From positions 1 through 24,504 of the forward strand of contig CAYNYI010000040.1 of assembly GCA_964401455.1 (NCBI GenBank): DNA of 24,504 bases, read 5' to 3'. Every line of letters begins with the position of its first letter. The first letter of the stretch is position 1. The position numbers and the translations under genes were made by a program. The notes beneath the pieces are model-generated. The model was given only the letters and a program-made list of their open reading frames with translations. It did no database searches and was not told the DNA's origin. Source of the DNA: CAYNYI01 sp964401455 (GTDB lineage: Bacteria; Fibrobacterota; OXYB2-FULL-49-7; CAYNYI01). Below, piece by piece: positions 17,127-24,504 of the stretch.

Positions 17127-19394
17127 TCAGTTATATAGATAAAAATACAAAATATGCTCAGGAGAACCCAAGTCGCAAACACCGCCAAAAGACGCGAGCT
17201 GCCTGTTACCTTTTTCATCTTCTGTCACAAACCACAGGGCATAGGCTCCGTTCCTAAACCTGCTCATATTATCAATAACTATACGGGTATCCCTATTCCA
17301 ATCACCGAAAATATCCATGTCGGGACTTATGAAGCGTACATTACCATAAGGATCAATATCATAACTGTTACTTTCCAAATCATATATTTTAACCTTGCCC
17401 GGTATCTGCGGCTCACCGTAAACATGGTTCTCGCTGGTTTCAGTATAGTACTTCCATGACAAATCAAGGCCCACTGCTGTGTCCGCGACATATGTGGTCT
17501 CGGGGGGATCCAAAAGGGTATCTATCTGCATCGTAGATGTAATAGTCAGTTCTTCAGGCAGCCGGGCTATCCAGCATTCAAAATCGGAAATACCGTTACC
17601 GGCTATATCCATTATATCTACGGAAATTATAAGGCGGTCAGAAACATGTGAAGCCCCACCGCTGATGTCAAAAGGATTTTCTGTAAATTCTTCGTAAATA
17701 TCCTCAAACCCCGATTTGGGAAAAGGATTATTGTAAGCCTCTTCTATAACATCATAATAACCTCTTTTATAGAGCTTGAAGGCCGGGGATACACAATCGT
17801 ATCCAATAGTTGTTCCATAACCCGTTTTATTTGTTATGAATTTTGAGCGGCTGAAACTGCTGTGCTGAAAAAGGGCCATTACCGTTATTTCACGCATACC
17901 CGACTTGTGCAGCACATGACTTGCCATGTAGGTACTGTCTGAATTAATGAAATTCGGCTCTTTAACATATGAAGACCCGAGGGTTTTCATGCCTTCAACG
18001 GTGAATGACTCCGGAAAAAGATCTGAGAAAGAATCAGCACCGGTAATCTCCGATAACGCGGAAGCCCGTAAAAGACCGTCCCCTGATTCGGCATATGGAG
18101 AGTATCTTGAAGTTTCATAAGCAGCATTTACGTTTTTAAGGGACACTATTGTTTTTTTCCCGGACTTCGATGCAAGAACATCCCCTTCCAGCAGCGAAGC
18201 AATATCAATAGTAATTTTCTGCGAAAGCTCGCTACTTAGGGCAATGGGCTGCGCTACGGTCTCATATATGTACTCATCCGGGCCGTTCGCCATATAGACA
18301 AGAGTATCGGAATTCAGACTATATTTTTGCGCGGGATCATTTTTAGTGGAGGCACCTTCCCGTCTGAAAAGCAACCACACATATGCAGTATCTTTAACAG
18401 CCGCGCGATGAGCTGAACTCGGAAAACTGACATTAAGTCCCCAGCTTTCAAAAGATGAAGGAATGTTGTATTTTGTGGGGTTCAAAGAATAGGACTGATA
18501 ATTAAAAGAGTTTACCTCTGCCACACTGTTTACATCAAGTGTTAGAGAGGGACGAAAATCCAATGGTACTACATTCAGAGAGTATATGCTGGAAAAGGTT
18601 CCACCGGCTCCTATAAATTTAAGATAGACATAGCGTCTTTCATAGCCGGATTCCTTAATGTCCCAATAAATTCTTCCGGTAAATTTCAATGACTGACCGG
18701 CCGAGATTATGCTGTTTAAGGTATTGTCCGATGTGCACTCTGTTCCGGTACCTGAAAGAGCCGCTGTACTGAGCGCCGAAGTATCGGAAAACACAACTGA
18801 ATCCAGGTTTCGTTCCGATATGTTAATATTGGTATCAATAACCGCGACAGCTTCGTATCCGGAAACATCGAAGCCGCTTCCAAAATTAAAATACACGGTT
18901 TTAAGTGAAGTTGAATCACCGTTGCCGCTTATAATGCCGGGCTTTAGGGCCACAGCTCCAGTAACCGCAAATGCTTTTTTTTCTATGACTCCGAACGTAG
19001 TATCACCGTTTTTGATAATAAAAGAAGCCGCGGCAAAATAAAGACTGCCCGAGGCATTAGGGGGAACTATCGAATCCGAAACCGGAAATTCTGTAAGCGG
19101 ATAGATCTCACGGTCAAGAAGCTTTGACGGATCTTCGGGCGAATCCGAGGGGTAAGCCGCGACCTTTATGCCGAAAGTATCAAAATCCTGCCAACTGCCT
19201 TTCCTTGAGATTGTAAAATGGAGTTTGTTGCCGTCCTCATCGTATGAGAGACTGTCAATATTGAGACCGTTGCCGTCAACATCCATACTTTCAGGTGATT
19301 CGGGTTCAAGAGAACAACCTGACATAAAAACGGCGAAGGTAAGAAGCAACACCGGGAAAGTAAACAAGAGTTTTTTTAAAGGTCCCAAATTCAT
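17127..19394 (-). CDS. Large lipoprotein, first of three tandem paralogues (755 aa)
   Basis: The lipobox FMSGC puts the lipid-attachment cysteine at C27 after a clear hydrophobic core. The following residues (SLEPESPES) are acidic and flexible, a usual tether. Blocks shared with the two downstream paralogues are TAYVWLLFRREG, SGMREITVMALFQHSSF, GYDCVSP (C534), DFECWIARL, VYGEPQIPGKVKI, and RDTRIVIDNMSRFRNGAYAL then WFVTEDEKGNRQLA, with a C-terminus YFYLYN. No enzyme motif is visible. It follows the DUF5683-like gene by 33 bases; GAAGG about 12 bases before the ATG is a poor SD. Possible roles are outer-membrane structural part, adhesin or cargo-binding component of the envelope machine encoded around it. 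Confidence 0.85.
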   Translation of the reverse strand: MNLGPLKKLLFTFPVLLLTFAVFMSGCSLEPESPESMDVDGNGLNIDSLSYDEDGNKLHFTISRKGSWQDFDTFGIKVAAYPSDSPEDPSKLLDREIYPLTEFPVSDSIVPPNASGSLYFAAASFIIKNGDTTFGVIEKKAFAVTGAVALKPGIISGNGDSTSLKTVYFNFGSGFDVSGYEAVAVIDTNINISERNLDSVVFSDTSALSTAALSGTGTECTSDNTLNSIISAGQSLKFTGRIYWDIKESGYERRYVYLKFIGAGGTFSSIYSLNVVPLDFRPSLTLDVNSVAEVNSFNYQSYSLNPTKYNIPSSFESWGLNVSFPSSAHRAAVKDTAYVWLLFRREGASTKNDPAQKYSLNSDTLVYMANGPDEYIYETVAQPIALSSELSQKITIDIASLLEGDVLASKSGKKTIVSLKNVNAAYETSRYSPYAESGDGLLRASALSEITGADSFSDLFPESFTVEGMKTLGSSYVKEPNFINSDSTYMASHVLHKSGMREITVMALFQHSSFSRSKFITNKTGYGTTIGYDCVSPAFKLYKRGYYDVIEEAYNNPFPKSGFEDIYEEFTENPFDISGGASHVSDRLIISVDIMDIAGNGISDFECWIARLPEELTITSTMQIDTLLDPPETTYVADTAVGLDLSWKYYTETSENHVYGEPQIPGKVKIYDLESNSYDIDPYGNVRFISPDMDIFGDWNRDTRIVIDNMSRFRNGAYALWFVTEDEKGNRQLASFGGVCDLGSPEHILYFYLYN

Positions 19395-19427
19395 TTAAAG
19401 TATAACCTTCTCACAAAAAAAGCTGTA

Positions 19428-19931
19428 TTAAAAAGACCTAAAAAGCTTAAGAAATCCCCCGTCAGGCGCCGGACTGAAAGCAAGGCCGGCCGCCGGTGCG
19501 GCAGAAACGCTTTCATCAGCGGGGACAGTAAACAGATAAGCATCGGCTATCGATGCCGCCCATAGAGCTCCGCTTACTCCAATAAAAACCATTTTCCGAG
19601 TCTTCTCATCATCAGCCCTTTCCTCTGCTGCCCTCCATTCGGGAAGTATGCTCTGCTGCATTTCCCTTGAAGATTCCGAATAAAACTTCTCAGACAAAAC
19701 AACAGACTCACGGGCTGCCGCAGACTCCCGGCCATATGCATCAAAAACGCTATGAGCAGAGAGAAAAAAAGCGCCCATAAATCCAAGCCCTTTGAACTGA
19801 TAGCCTTCACCAAGCTGCCCCATACCGGGAACAAGAGCGGATTTAAGAGCAGCGTTAGAATTTCCTCCGTAAAGCGGCAGAACAACCGCCGTAAAAGCTA
19901 ACAAAAGAAAGATATTAAAGATTTTCCGCAT
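19428..19931 (-). CDS. Small DUF5683-like membrane protein (167 aa)
   Basis: A signal peptide (about 1-27, ending GGNSNA) is followed by AALKSALVPGMGQLGEG (28-43) and a hydrophobic segment to about residue 66. The PGxGQ motif is typical of DUF5683-like proteins, usually small envelope proteins of diderm bacteria, often with unknown function. A charged middle (about 68-113) leads to a second hydrophobic segment (114-134) with the SIADAYLF pattern expected for the same family, and an Ala/Pro-rich tail. It has a good SD (GGAG, 7-base spacing) and lies 23 bases after the barrel gene and 33 before the first lipoprotein. It may be an accessory of the barrel or of the lipoproteins. Confidence 0.8.
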   Translation of the reverse strand: MRKIFNIFLLLAFTAVVLPLYGGNSNAALKSALVPGMGQLGEGYQFKGLGFMGAFFLSAHSVFDAYGRESAAARESVVLSEKFYSESSREMQQSILPEWRAAEERADDEKTRKMVFIGVSGALWAASIADAYLFTVPADESVSAAPAAGLAFSPAPDGGFLKLFRSF

Positions 19932-19954
19932 TACATTCTCCTTTATGTATGCTA

Positions 19955-22900
19955 TTAATCACCAGCATATATTTTTACAAAAAGATTTGAGGTGCTTTTG
20001 TCATAATCTTCGCCATAACTATATATGGGATGCGCCTCTGTGTTAAAATCATAGTCCTTTGAAAGCCTCTTATAACCGAATATTACGCTTATGTGCTGAC
20101 CGTCCACGCTTCCTTTTGAGACAACCTGTATGGATGTTGTGTTTCTCTGATGACAATTCTCTCCAAGCATACGGTCGATTTCCCTGTACCACTGACGACC
20201 GAATTCCAGGTATGTTCTTTCCCCTATTTTGTACTCAAACCTGAGTATGGGGACGCTTAAGAGATCATCTGAATTCTGCTCGGAATAGCTCCACCAGTTT
20301 ATGCGCGCATTTATAATCTGCTCATTAGTCATGCCCGGGCGGTATGAAATTCTTGGATCCTCAATCTGACTGCTGGATTTCTCATAAGAAAATTTATACT
20401 GTGGAATTATTTTCAGGTTATTCAGAAGATTAAGCGGTCTGCTGTACCACATAGTCTCGTCAAAAGCAAAATTAATATCATATCTTGTGCGGAATATAAA
20501 ATGGCTGTTCAAAAGCAGGTTTGCGTCGAACGGCTCATATTTATTGTAGTAAACCGCATCAAATTCGTCATCAAGGGGATAAGCTATTGTTTTAAGAAAA
20601 AGTTTATTCCCATTATCGATAGCCATGTTTTTCTGCACCCCGAGAAGAGCCTTGGCATTAACCATCAGCTTTCTTTCTCTGTAGGTTATCTCGGAGACAA
20701 AATTATTAATCAGGGAGTTTCTGAAATTCATCGGATCGGTTCTATAATAATAGCTGATATCAACATCTTCAAGAAGTGCGGGAAAAGAGACTACGCCGTC
20801 GTTTCGGATATTATCTTTAACAAATTTAACTTCGTCGCCGAAATAATACTGAATCCCGCGGCTTCTTTTTATAACATCCATTTCGGCCTTGGCGGTAACA
20901 CCCAGATTAGACGGATCTCCCGCCTCGAAAGTTTCTTCTGTATCCCGATCAAAATCAAGGTCCACCGCTCTTTCATAAAGCATAGATAAGTCGGTTGAAA
21001 TGCTTGGGGTTATCTGGGTCTCGGCACTTACCCTGACACCCTGGATACCCTGAGTAACAAAACCGTTTGAGGTTAGAGTATAAACAGGCCTTATAAACCC
21101 GGGATAATCAGGCAATATATCGTCATCCTCAAAATCCGAAAGACCGTTATTGTTCATATCATAGCCAAGCTCAAAAACCGGCGGATCCGCATCAAAAAGC
21201 AAAAAGTCTTCTTTATAGTCAAGTATTCCGTTCCGGTTCCTGTCGAGTCTGTCTGAAATAACCCCGTTCACATCGCCATAAACCATCATGTGCCCGCCCG
21301 GCAAATCAAGAAAGCCGTCATTCCTGCCGCCCGCAATAACACGCCCGGGTAAAAGATTTCCGGACATATTGTAATTTTTACCGTCAGAATCGAGATAAGG
21401 ATAAACCGGCCTGTCCGACTCAATACGGTTATCGCGGTCATCATTGTCATCAATCATGTTATAGTTACCGCTCATATAAACAGGCTGATAAACATAATCG
21501 GGATAATCTTCCGAATTTTCCATAAATGAGGTTTTGGAAAAATAACTGCTGACTTTATAGGTATTCAGCCCGGGATCATACTGAGGATCGAGCCTGTATC
21601 CGTTCATTTTCAGTTTAAGCTTCATTTTATTAATTTCGAAATCTTTGGAAAGGGTAAGATACGCGCCTTTGCTGTAAACCGGGTCTTTATCGTCTCCTCC
21701 GCCTCTCCCGGGCATTTCATAAGTCTTTCTGTTAAGACTGAATTCACCGGAAACATCGATACCGGCTACTTCACCGTTAAAATCGAGTCCGGCTGTCATG
21801 GAAGCCTTATTTACCTGATAGGAATAAGAATGGACCTTCACATTCATGGCGTTATAGTCCCGATGACTTATAACGCGGCTTGCTTTAGAAATATAATCAC
21901 CGTAATATGTCATGGATTTCTGTTTGAAATCGCTCCCGGAAGTTGCATGAGCATCCAGATAATTGGTTGAAGGATCTGCCACATTTACCGTACTGAGCAT
22001 TTCATCCATGTTTCTTGTTATGGGATCAACCCTTTCCCCCTGATTATAAGAAGCCACCATAACCGGTATTTGCTTTTCCGTAGAAACAAATACCATATAG
22101 TTTCCTTTTACTCCGTATGTAAAATCTATAGAGCGAAGATCCGCGGTATCAAGGCCGTTTTTTTCGGCAAGGCGGTCGATATTGAAAATCACAGTCATTA
22201 CCTGTTCTTCGCCGGAGACTTCCTGCTTCATTGTTGAAGTCGGTACCGGGCCGCCCTCTGTAACAAGATACATACTTGTAGGACCGCCGCAGTCAACACC
22301 GTTAAGACTTACATTAAATGAGTTAAGCATTGCACCGGCATCAGAGGTTATTCCGGGAGTCAGGTCGTACACCTCAAAGTGAACCTCAGAAGGCCTGAAA
22401 TCATCAGGAACATTTCCGCCGAACTGCTCTCCTTTGGAAATATCGCTTATATGATGATTTATAAAGCTGAAACCGACATCCATTTTATTCGCGATATTAT
22501 TCTGGCCGTGAAAAGCCCAAAGTATATCATAATCACCGTAAGGCGATTTATTTGTATAGTCAACATCTCCGAGATTATAATCTCCGGAGGTTTCACCGTA
22601 ACCGAGAAGCCAGCCGCGGTTGTCATTTTCTCCGTTCGGCTTATCGCTGTCAAAATACTGATTCAGGTTATCCTCACTGACGGGGACCTGACCTTCGACG
22701 GCCCCCTGATAAGCTATATTTGTATCATTCATACTTACAACCGCACGTCCTGAATAATTACTCCTTGAGAGAAAAGACGGATCTGTACGCGAGAACATAG
22801 TTGTAAACTTAACCGAAGGCGCAAAAATATCCCATCTTATGCCCTCAAAATTTTTCTTATTGAATGTAAGGGGGGAAAATCGGGTCTCAATCTGATTACC

Positions 22901-23281
22901 TATTAGGAGCTTGGTTCTAGTTCGTCCTATAGCGTCATTGGTTATGATGAGATTATTAAAAGTCTCATAAAATTTTGAAGTCTGCATACTCGAGTTTATG
23001 GCGCTTATTGTTGTATCCGTCTGATAATCATTGCTGACAGACTCTTTCCTGCTTTCAAGAGAGTATGCCATATAACCGCTCGTAATGCGTTCTCCGAATA
23101 TATCGTAGTAAGTAATCTTTTCTCTTTCGAGGTCCTGCCGGTCGTGCTCATGGTCCCCGTAGTTAAGATAGAAGTCTTCTTCTTCTACAAATTCCGACTG
23201 AAGTGAAGACTGCGCCATAACACCGAACGGTACGGCAATAATGAAAAAACCTATAAGGAGTGCTGTACTGAACCTCTCCAT
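19955..23281 (-). CDS. Putative large outer-membrane beta-barrel protein with EF-hand-like loops (1108 aa)
   Basis: A Sec signal peptide (1-23/24, ending VMAQ) precedes a protein dominated by alternating aromatic/polar strands such as RTRYDINFAFDETMWY and YLEFGRQWYREI, and ending with an extended segment (NLFVKIYAGD), as expected for a barrel in the outer membrane. Two 12-residue loops fit the EF-hand/dockerin calcium pattern exactly: D680-x-N-x-N-G-I-x-D-x-x-E691 and D708-x-N-x-N-G-L-x-D-x-x-D719. A further Asp-rich stretch lies at 611-624. The family is unknown to me; gliding/secretion SprA-type or a large porin-like protein are alternatives. The ATG has a strong SD (GGAGG, 5 bases). It is the first gene of the nine-gene run, so it probably sets the operon promoter. 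Confidence 0.8.
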   Translation of the reverse strand: MERFSTALLIGFFIIAVPFGVMAQSSLQSEFVEEEDFYLNYGDHEHDRQDLEREKITYYDIFGERITSGYMAYSLESRKESVSNDYQTDTTISAINSSMQTSKFYETFNNLIITNDAIGRTRTKLLIGNQIETRFSPLTFNKKNFEGIRWDIFAPSVKFTTMFSRTDPSFLSRSNYSGRAVVSMNDTNIAYQGAVEGQVPVSEDNLNQYFDSDKPNGENDNRGWLLGYGETSGDYNLGDVDYTNKSPYGDYDILWAFHGQNNIANKMDVGFSFINHHISDISKGEQFGGNVPDDFRPSEVHFEVYDLTPGITSDAGAMLNSFNVSLNGVDCGGPTSMYLVTEGGPVPTSTMKQEVSGEEQVMTVIFNIDRLAEKNGLDTADLRSIDFTYGVKGNYMVFVSTEKQIPVMVASYNQGERVDPITRNMDEMLSTVNVADPSTNYLDAHATSGSDFKQKSMTYYGDYISKASRVISHRDYNAMNVKVHSYSYQVNKASMTAGLDFNGEVAGIDVSGEFSLNRKTYEMPGRGGGDDKDPVYSKGAYLTLSKDFEINKMKLKLKMNGYRLDPQYDPGLNTYKVSSYFSKTSFMENSEDYPDYVYQPVYMSGNYNMIDDNDDRDNRIESDRPVYPYLDSDGKNYNMSGNLLPGRVIAGGRNDGFLDLPGGHMMVYGDVNGVISDRLDRNRNGILDYKEDFLLFDADPPVFELGYDMNNNGLSDFEDDDILPDYPGFIRPVYTLTSNGFVTQGIQGVRVSAETQITPSISTDLSMLYERAVDLDFDRDTEETFEAGDPSNLGVTAKAEMDVIKRSRGIQYYFGDEVKFVKDNIRNDGVVSFPALLEDVDISYYYRTDPMNFRNSLINNFVSEITYRERKLMVNAKALLGVQKNMAIDNGNKLFLKTIAYPLDDEFDAVYYNKYEPFDANLLLNSHFIFRTRYDINFAFDETMWYSRPLNLLNNLKIIPQYKFSYEKSSSQIEDPRISYRPGMTNEQIINARINWWSYSEQNSDDLLSVPILRFEYKIGERTYLEFGRQWYREIDRMLGENCHQRNTTSIQVVSKGSVDGQHISVIFGYKRLSKDYDFNTEAHPIYSYGEDYDKSTSNLFVKIYAGD
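21125..21244 (-). other. Pair of EF-hand/dockerin-type calcium-loop motifs within the barrel gene
   Basis: Residues 680-691 and 708-719 of the barrel protein each keep the 1, 3, 5, 6, 7, 9, 12 positions of a calcium-binding loop (D, N, N, G, I or L, D, E or D). They are only 16 residues apart, so they could form a small two-site calcium module inserted between beta-strand regions. Confidence 0.65.
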
Positions 23282-23324
23282 TTTTCCTCCGGATTATCTT
23301 GGATTATAATTACAAACGAATTCT

Positions 23325-23395
23325 GCGGGATAAAAATTTACCATAAAGTAGAAAATAAATACCCTCAATAAAGATAGTCAAGTTTTTATTCCCGC
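23325..23395. repeat. Inverted repeat bracketing the operon promoter
   Basis: GCGGGATAAAAA at 23325-23336 and TTTTTATTCCCGC at 23383-23395 are inverted copies of the same word, differing by one inserted base, with 46 bases between. The right arm ends just upstream of the candidate -35 and the left arm lies just downstream of the expected transcription start of the minus-strand operon. It could be a pair of operator half-sites; too far apart for a strong hairpin. Confidence 0.45.
23354..23381 (-). promoter_or_regulatory. Candidate promoter of the nine-gene envelope operon
   Basis: On the minus strand TTGACT (23381-23376) is a good -35, with TTTATT (23359-23354) as a weaker -10 at 16-base spacing, giving a leader of about 65 bases before the ATG at 23281. 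No other strong -35 is visible in the 209-base divergent gap. Since the eight following gaps are short, this may be the main promoter for all nine genes. Confidence 0.4.
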
Positions 23396-23400
23396 AAACT

Positions 23401-23468
23401 TTGAGAAAGATGCTCCGGTGAAATAAATTATATTTGTGCCTTATCCTGTAACAGGAAATGTTAACATT
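23401..23468 (+). promoter_or_regulatory. Candidate tgt promoter and palindromic leader
   Basis: TTGAGA (23401-23406) and TAAATT (23424-23429) have a 17-base spacing and could form a promoter for tgt. The transcribed leader then contains CCTGT-A-ACAGG (23445-23455) and the perfect 12-base palindrome AATGTTAACATT (23457-23468). These could be an operator or weak hairpins. No preQ1-riboswitch-like pseudoknot is evident. No clear SD precedes the ATG. Confidence 0.3.
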
Positions 23469-23490
23469 ATAAACTACCATCTAAAAAGCC

Positions 23491-24504
23491 ATGTTTGAAT
23501 TTAAAATAAAAACCGAAGATAACCATTCAAAAGCACGTACAGGTATTTTCTCAACACCGCACGGAAAAATCCGCACCCCGGTTTTTATGCCCGTCGGGAC
23601 ACAGGCTTCCGTAAAAAACATGGGCAATGACGACCTTGACGCATCCAGGGCCGAAATTGTGTTGGGAAACACATACCACTTGTACCTTAGACCCGGCGCC
23701 GACCTGATAAAAGAAGCTGGCGGTCTTCAAAAATTCACCGGCTGGAACCGCCCCATGCTTACAGACAGCGGAGGATTTCAGGTATTCAGCCTGCGGGACA
23801 TAAGCAAAGTAAGAAAGAACGGCGTGACTTTTCAGTCGCACCTTGACGGTTCCAGGCATACTTTTACACCCGCCGGGGTAATCGACACCCAAATGAAAAT
23901 AGGCGCAGATATAATAATGGCATTTGACGAATGCACTTCCTACCCGGTGGATAAAAAAACCGCCGCTGCCTCTATGAGACTGACTCATGAGTGGGCCGAG
24001 ATATGTTTCGACGAAATAAGAAAAAAACGCCCGTATCACGGCTATGAGCAGGCGCTTTTCCCTATTGTTCAGGGCAGTGTATTTGATGATCTACGCAGAG
24101 AAAGCGCCGAATTCATGTCGGAGTTCGATTCTCCGGGAATAGCGATCGGCGGCCTCTCTGTCGGAGAACCGCGAGAGGATATTTACAGAATAACAGAGGT
24201 CTGTACAGACATCCTGCCAAAAGAAAAACCGCGCTATGCGATGGGTATCGGTACTCCGGCTGACCTTCTGGAGATGGTTTCGAGAGGAGTTGACATGTTC
24301 GACTGCGTAATGCCGACAAGAAACGCGCGCCATGCCACAGCATTCACATCGGAGGGCAGAAAAATCTTCAAAAAAGCGTGCTGGGCGGATAAATTCAGCG
24401 AACCTCTTGATAAAGAATGTGGCTGTTACTGCTGCAGAAACTACTCGATAGCTTATCTGCGTCACCTTTTTATGGCGGGAGAAATGCTGGCAATAAGACT
24501 GGCC
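23491..24504 (+). CDS. tgt: Queuine/preQ1 tRNA-guanine transglycosylase (3' end cut by window edge)
   Basis: The 338 visible codons cover most of a bacterial Tgt, usually about 375 residues. The enzyme swaps guanine 34 of GUN-anticodon tRNAs for the queuosine precursor preQ1 in the cytoplasm. Recognisable parts are FMPVGTQASVKNM, LGNTYHL, TDSGGFQVFSL (catalytic D92), FDECTSYPV, PIVQGSVFDDLR, GIAIGGLSVGE and the nucleophile region FDCVMPTRNARHA (D271). The zinc-site cysteines are present in ECGCYCC (C310, C312, C315); the histidine ligand must lie just beyond the edge. The ATG at 23491 gives the normal family N-terminus. It diverges from the nine-gene operon, and nothing suggests a functional link between them. 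Confidence 0.97.
   Translation, partial: MFEFKIKTEDNHSKARTGIFSTPHGKIRTPVFMPVGTQASVKNMGNDDLDASRAEIVLGNTYHLYLRPGADLIKEAGGLQKFTGWNRPMLTDSGGFQVFSLRDISKVRKNGVTFQSHLDGSRHTFTPAGVIDTQMKIGADIIMAFDECTSYPVDKKTAAASMRLTHEWAEICFDEIRKKRPYHGYEQALFPIVQGSVFDDLRRESAEFMSEFDSPGIAIGGLSVGEPREDIYRITEVCTDILPKEKPRYAMGIGTPADLLEMVSRGVDMFDCVMPTRNARHATAFTSEGRKIFKKACWADKFSEPLDKECGCYCCRNYSIAYLRHLFMAGEMLAIRLA

Noticed and set aside
20501..20989. Plus-strand reading frame of 162 codons
   Set aside because: It is antisense to the barrel gene and has no SD or recognisable domain.
23551..24039. Minus-strand reading frame of 162 codons
   Set aside because: It is antisense to tgt, whose translation matches the family throughout.

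Overview
The window comes from a diderm (Gram-negative type) bacterium. The signs are three lipobox lipoproteins, a large outer-membrane beta-barrel candidate and a TolQ/TolR-type proton channel. Base composition is moderate (low-to-mid 40s % GC by eye). Shine-Dalgarno (SD) sites are strong in front of some genes (hinT, the barrel, exbB) and nearly absent in front of others. The mix suggests a deep-branching lineage of the FCB (Fibrobacterota-Chlorobiota-Bacteroidota) type, but I cannot place the phylum from this sequence. I see no rRNA, tRNA, CRISPR array, transposase or phage gene.

Left part (1-7216). A CgeB-type glycosyltransferase, cut by the window edge, lies on the minus strand. An 89-residue gene diverges from it on the plus strand. 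A membrane-anchored protein of unknown function (minus strand) converges on that gene with a 6-base gap. Next comes a plus-strand run: a large protein with two nucleotidyltransferase-like motifs, a HIT-family hydrolase (hinT) overlapping it by 11 bases, a seven-beta-strand methyltransferase and a PHP-domain phosphoesterase.

Central and right part (7217-23281). Nine minus-strand genes with gaps of 9-50 bases form a 16-kb apparent operon, read from right to left. In transcription order they encode a 1108-residue outer-membrane beta-barrel candidate with two calcium-binding-type loops, a small DUF5683-like membrane protein, three tandem paralogous lipoproteins of about 760 residues, a 1090-residue TPR solenoid, one TolQ/ExbB-type channel protein and two TolR/ExbD-type proteins. 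The second-listed ExbD-type protein in transcription order is short and atypical; the first carries a zinc-ribbon-like insertion. TolA, TolB, Pal, TonB and a TonB-dependent receptor are all absent. The composition resembles a proton-driven envelope machine: motor in the inner membrane, TPR scaffold in the periplasm, lipoproteins and a barrel in the outer membrane. In general layout it recalls the Agl-Glt gliding machinery of Myxococcus, which also has one TolQ-type and two TolR-type motor proteins. This operon is the candidate undescribed system of the window.

Right edge (23282-24504). A 209-base divergent intergenic region holds a candidate promoter for the operon bracketed by an inverted repeat, plus a candidate leader with palindromes in front of tgt, the tRNA-guanine transglycosylase gene, which runs off the window.
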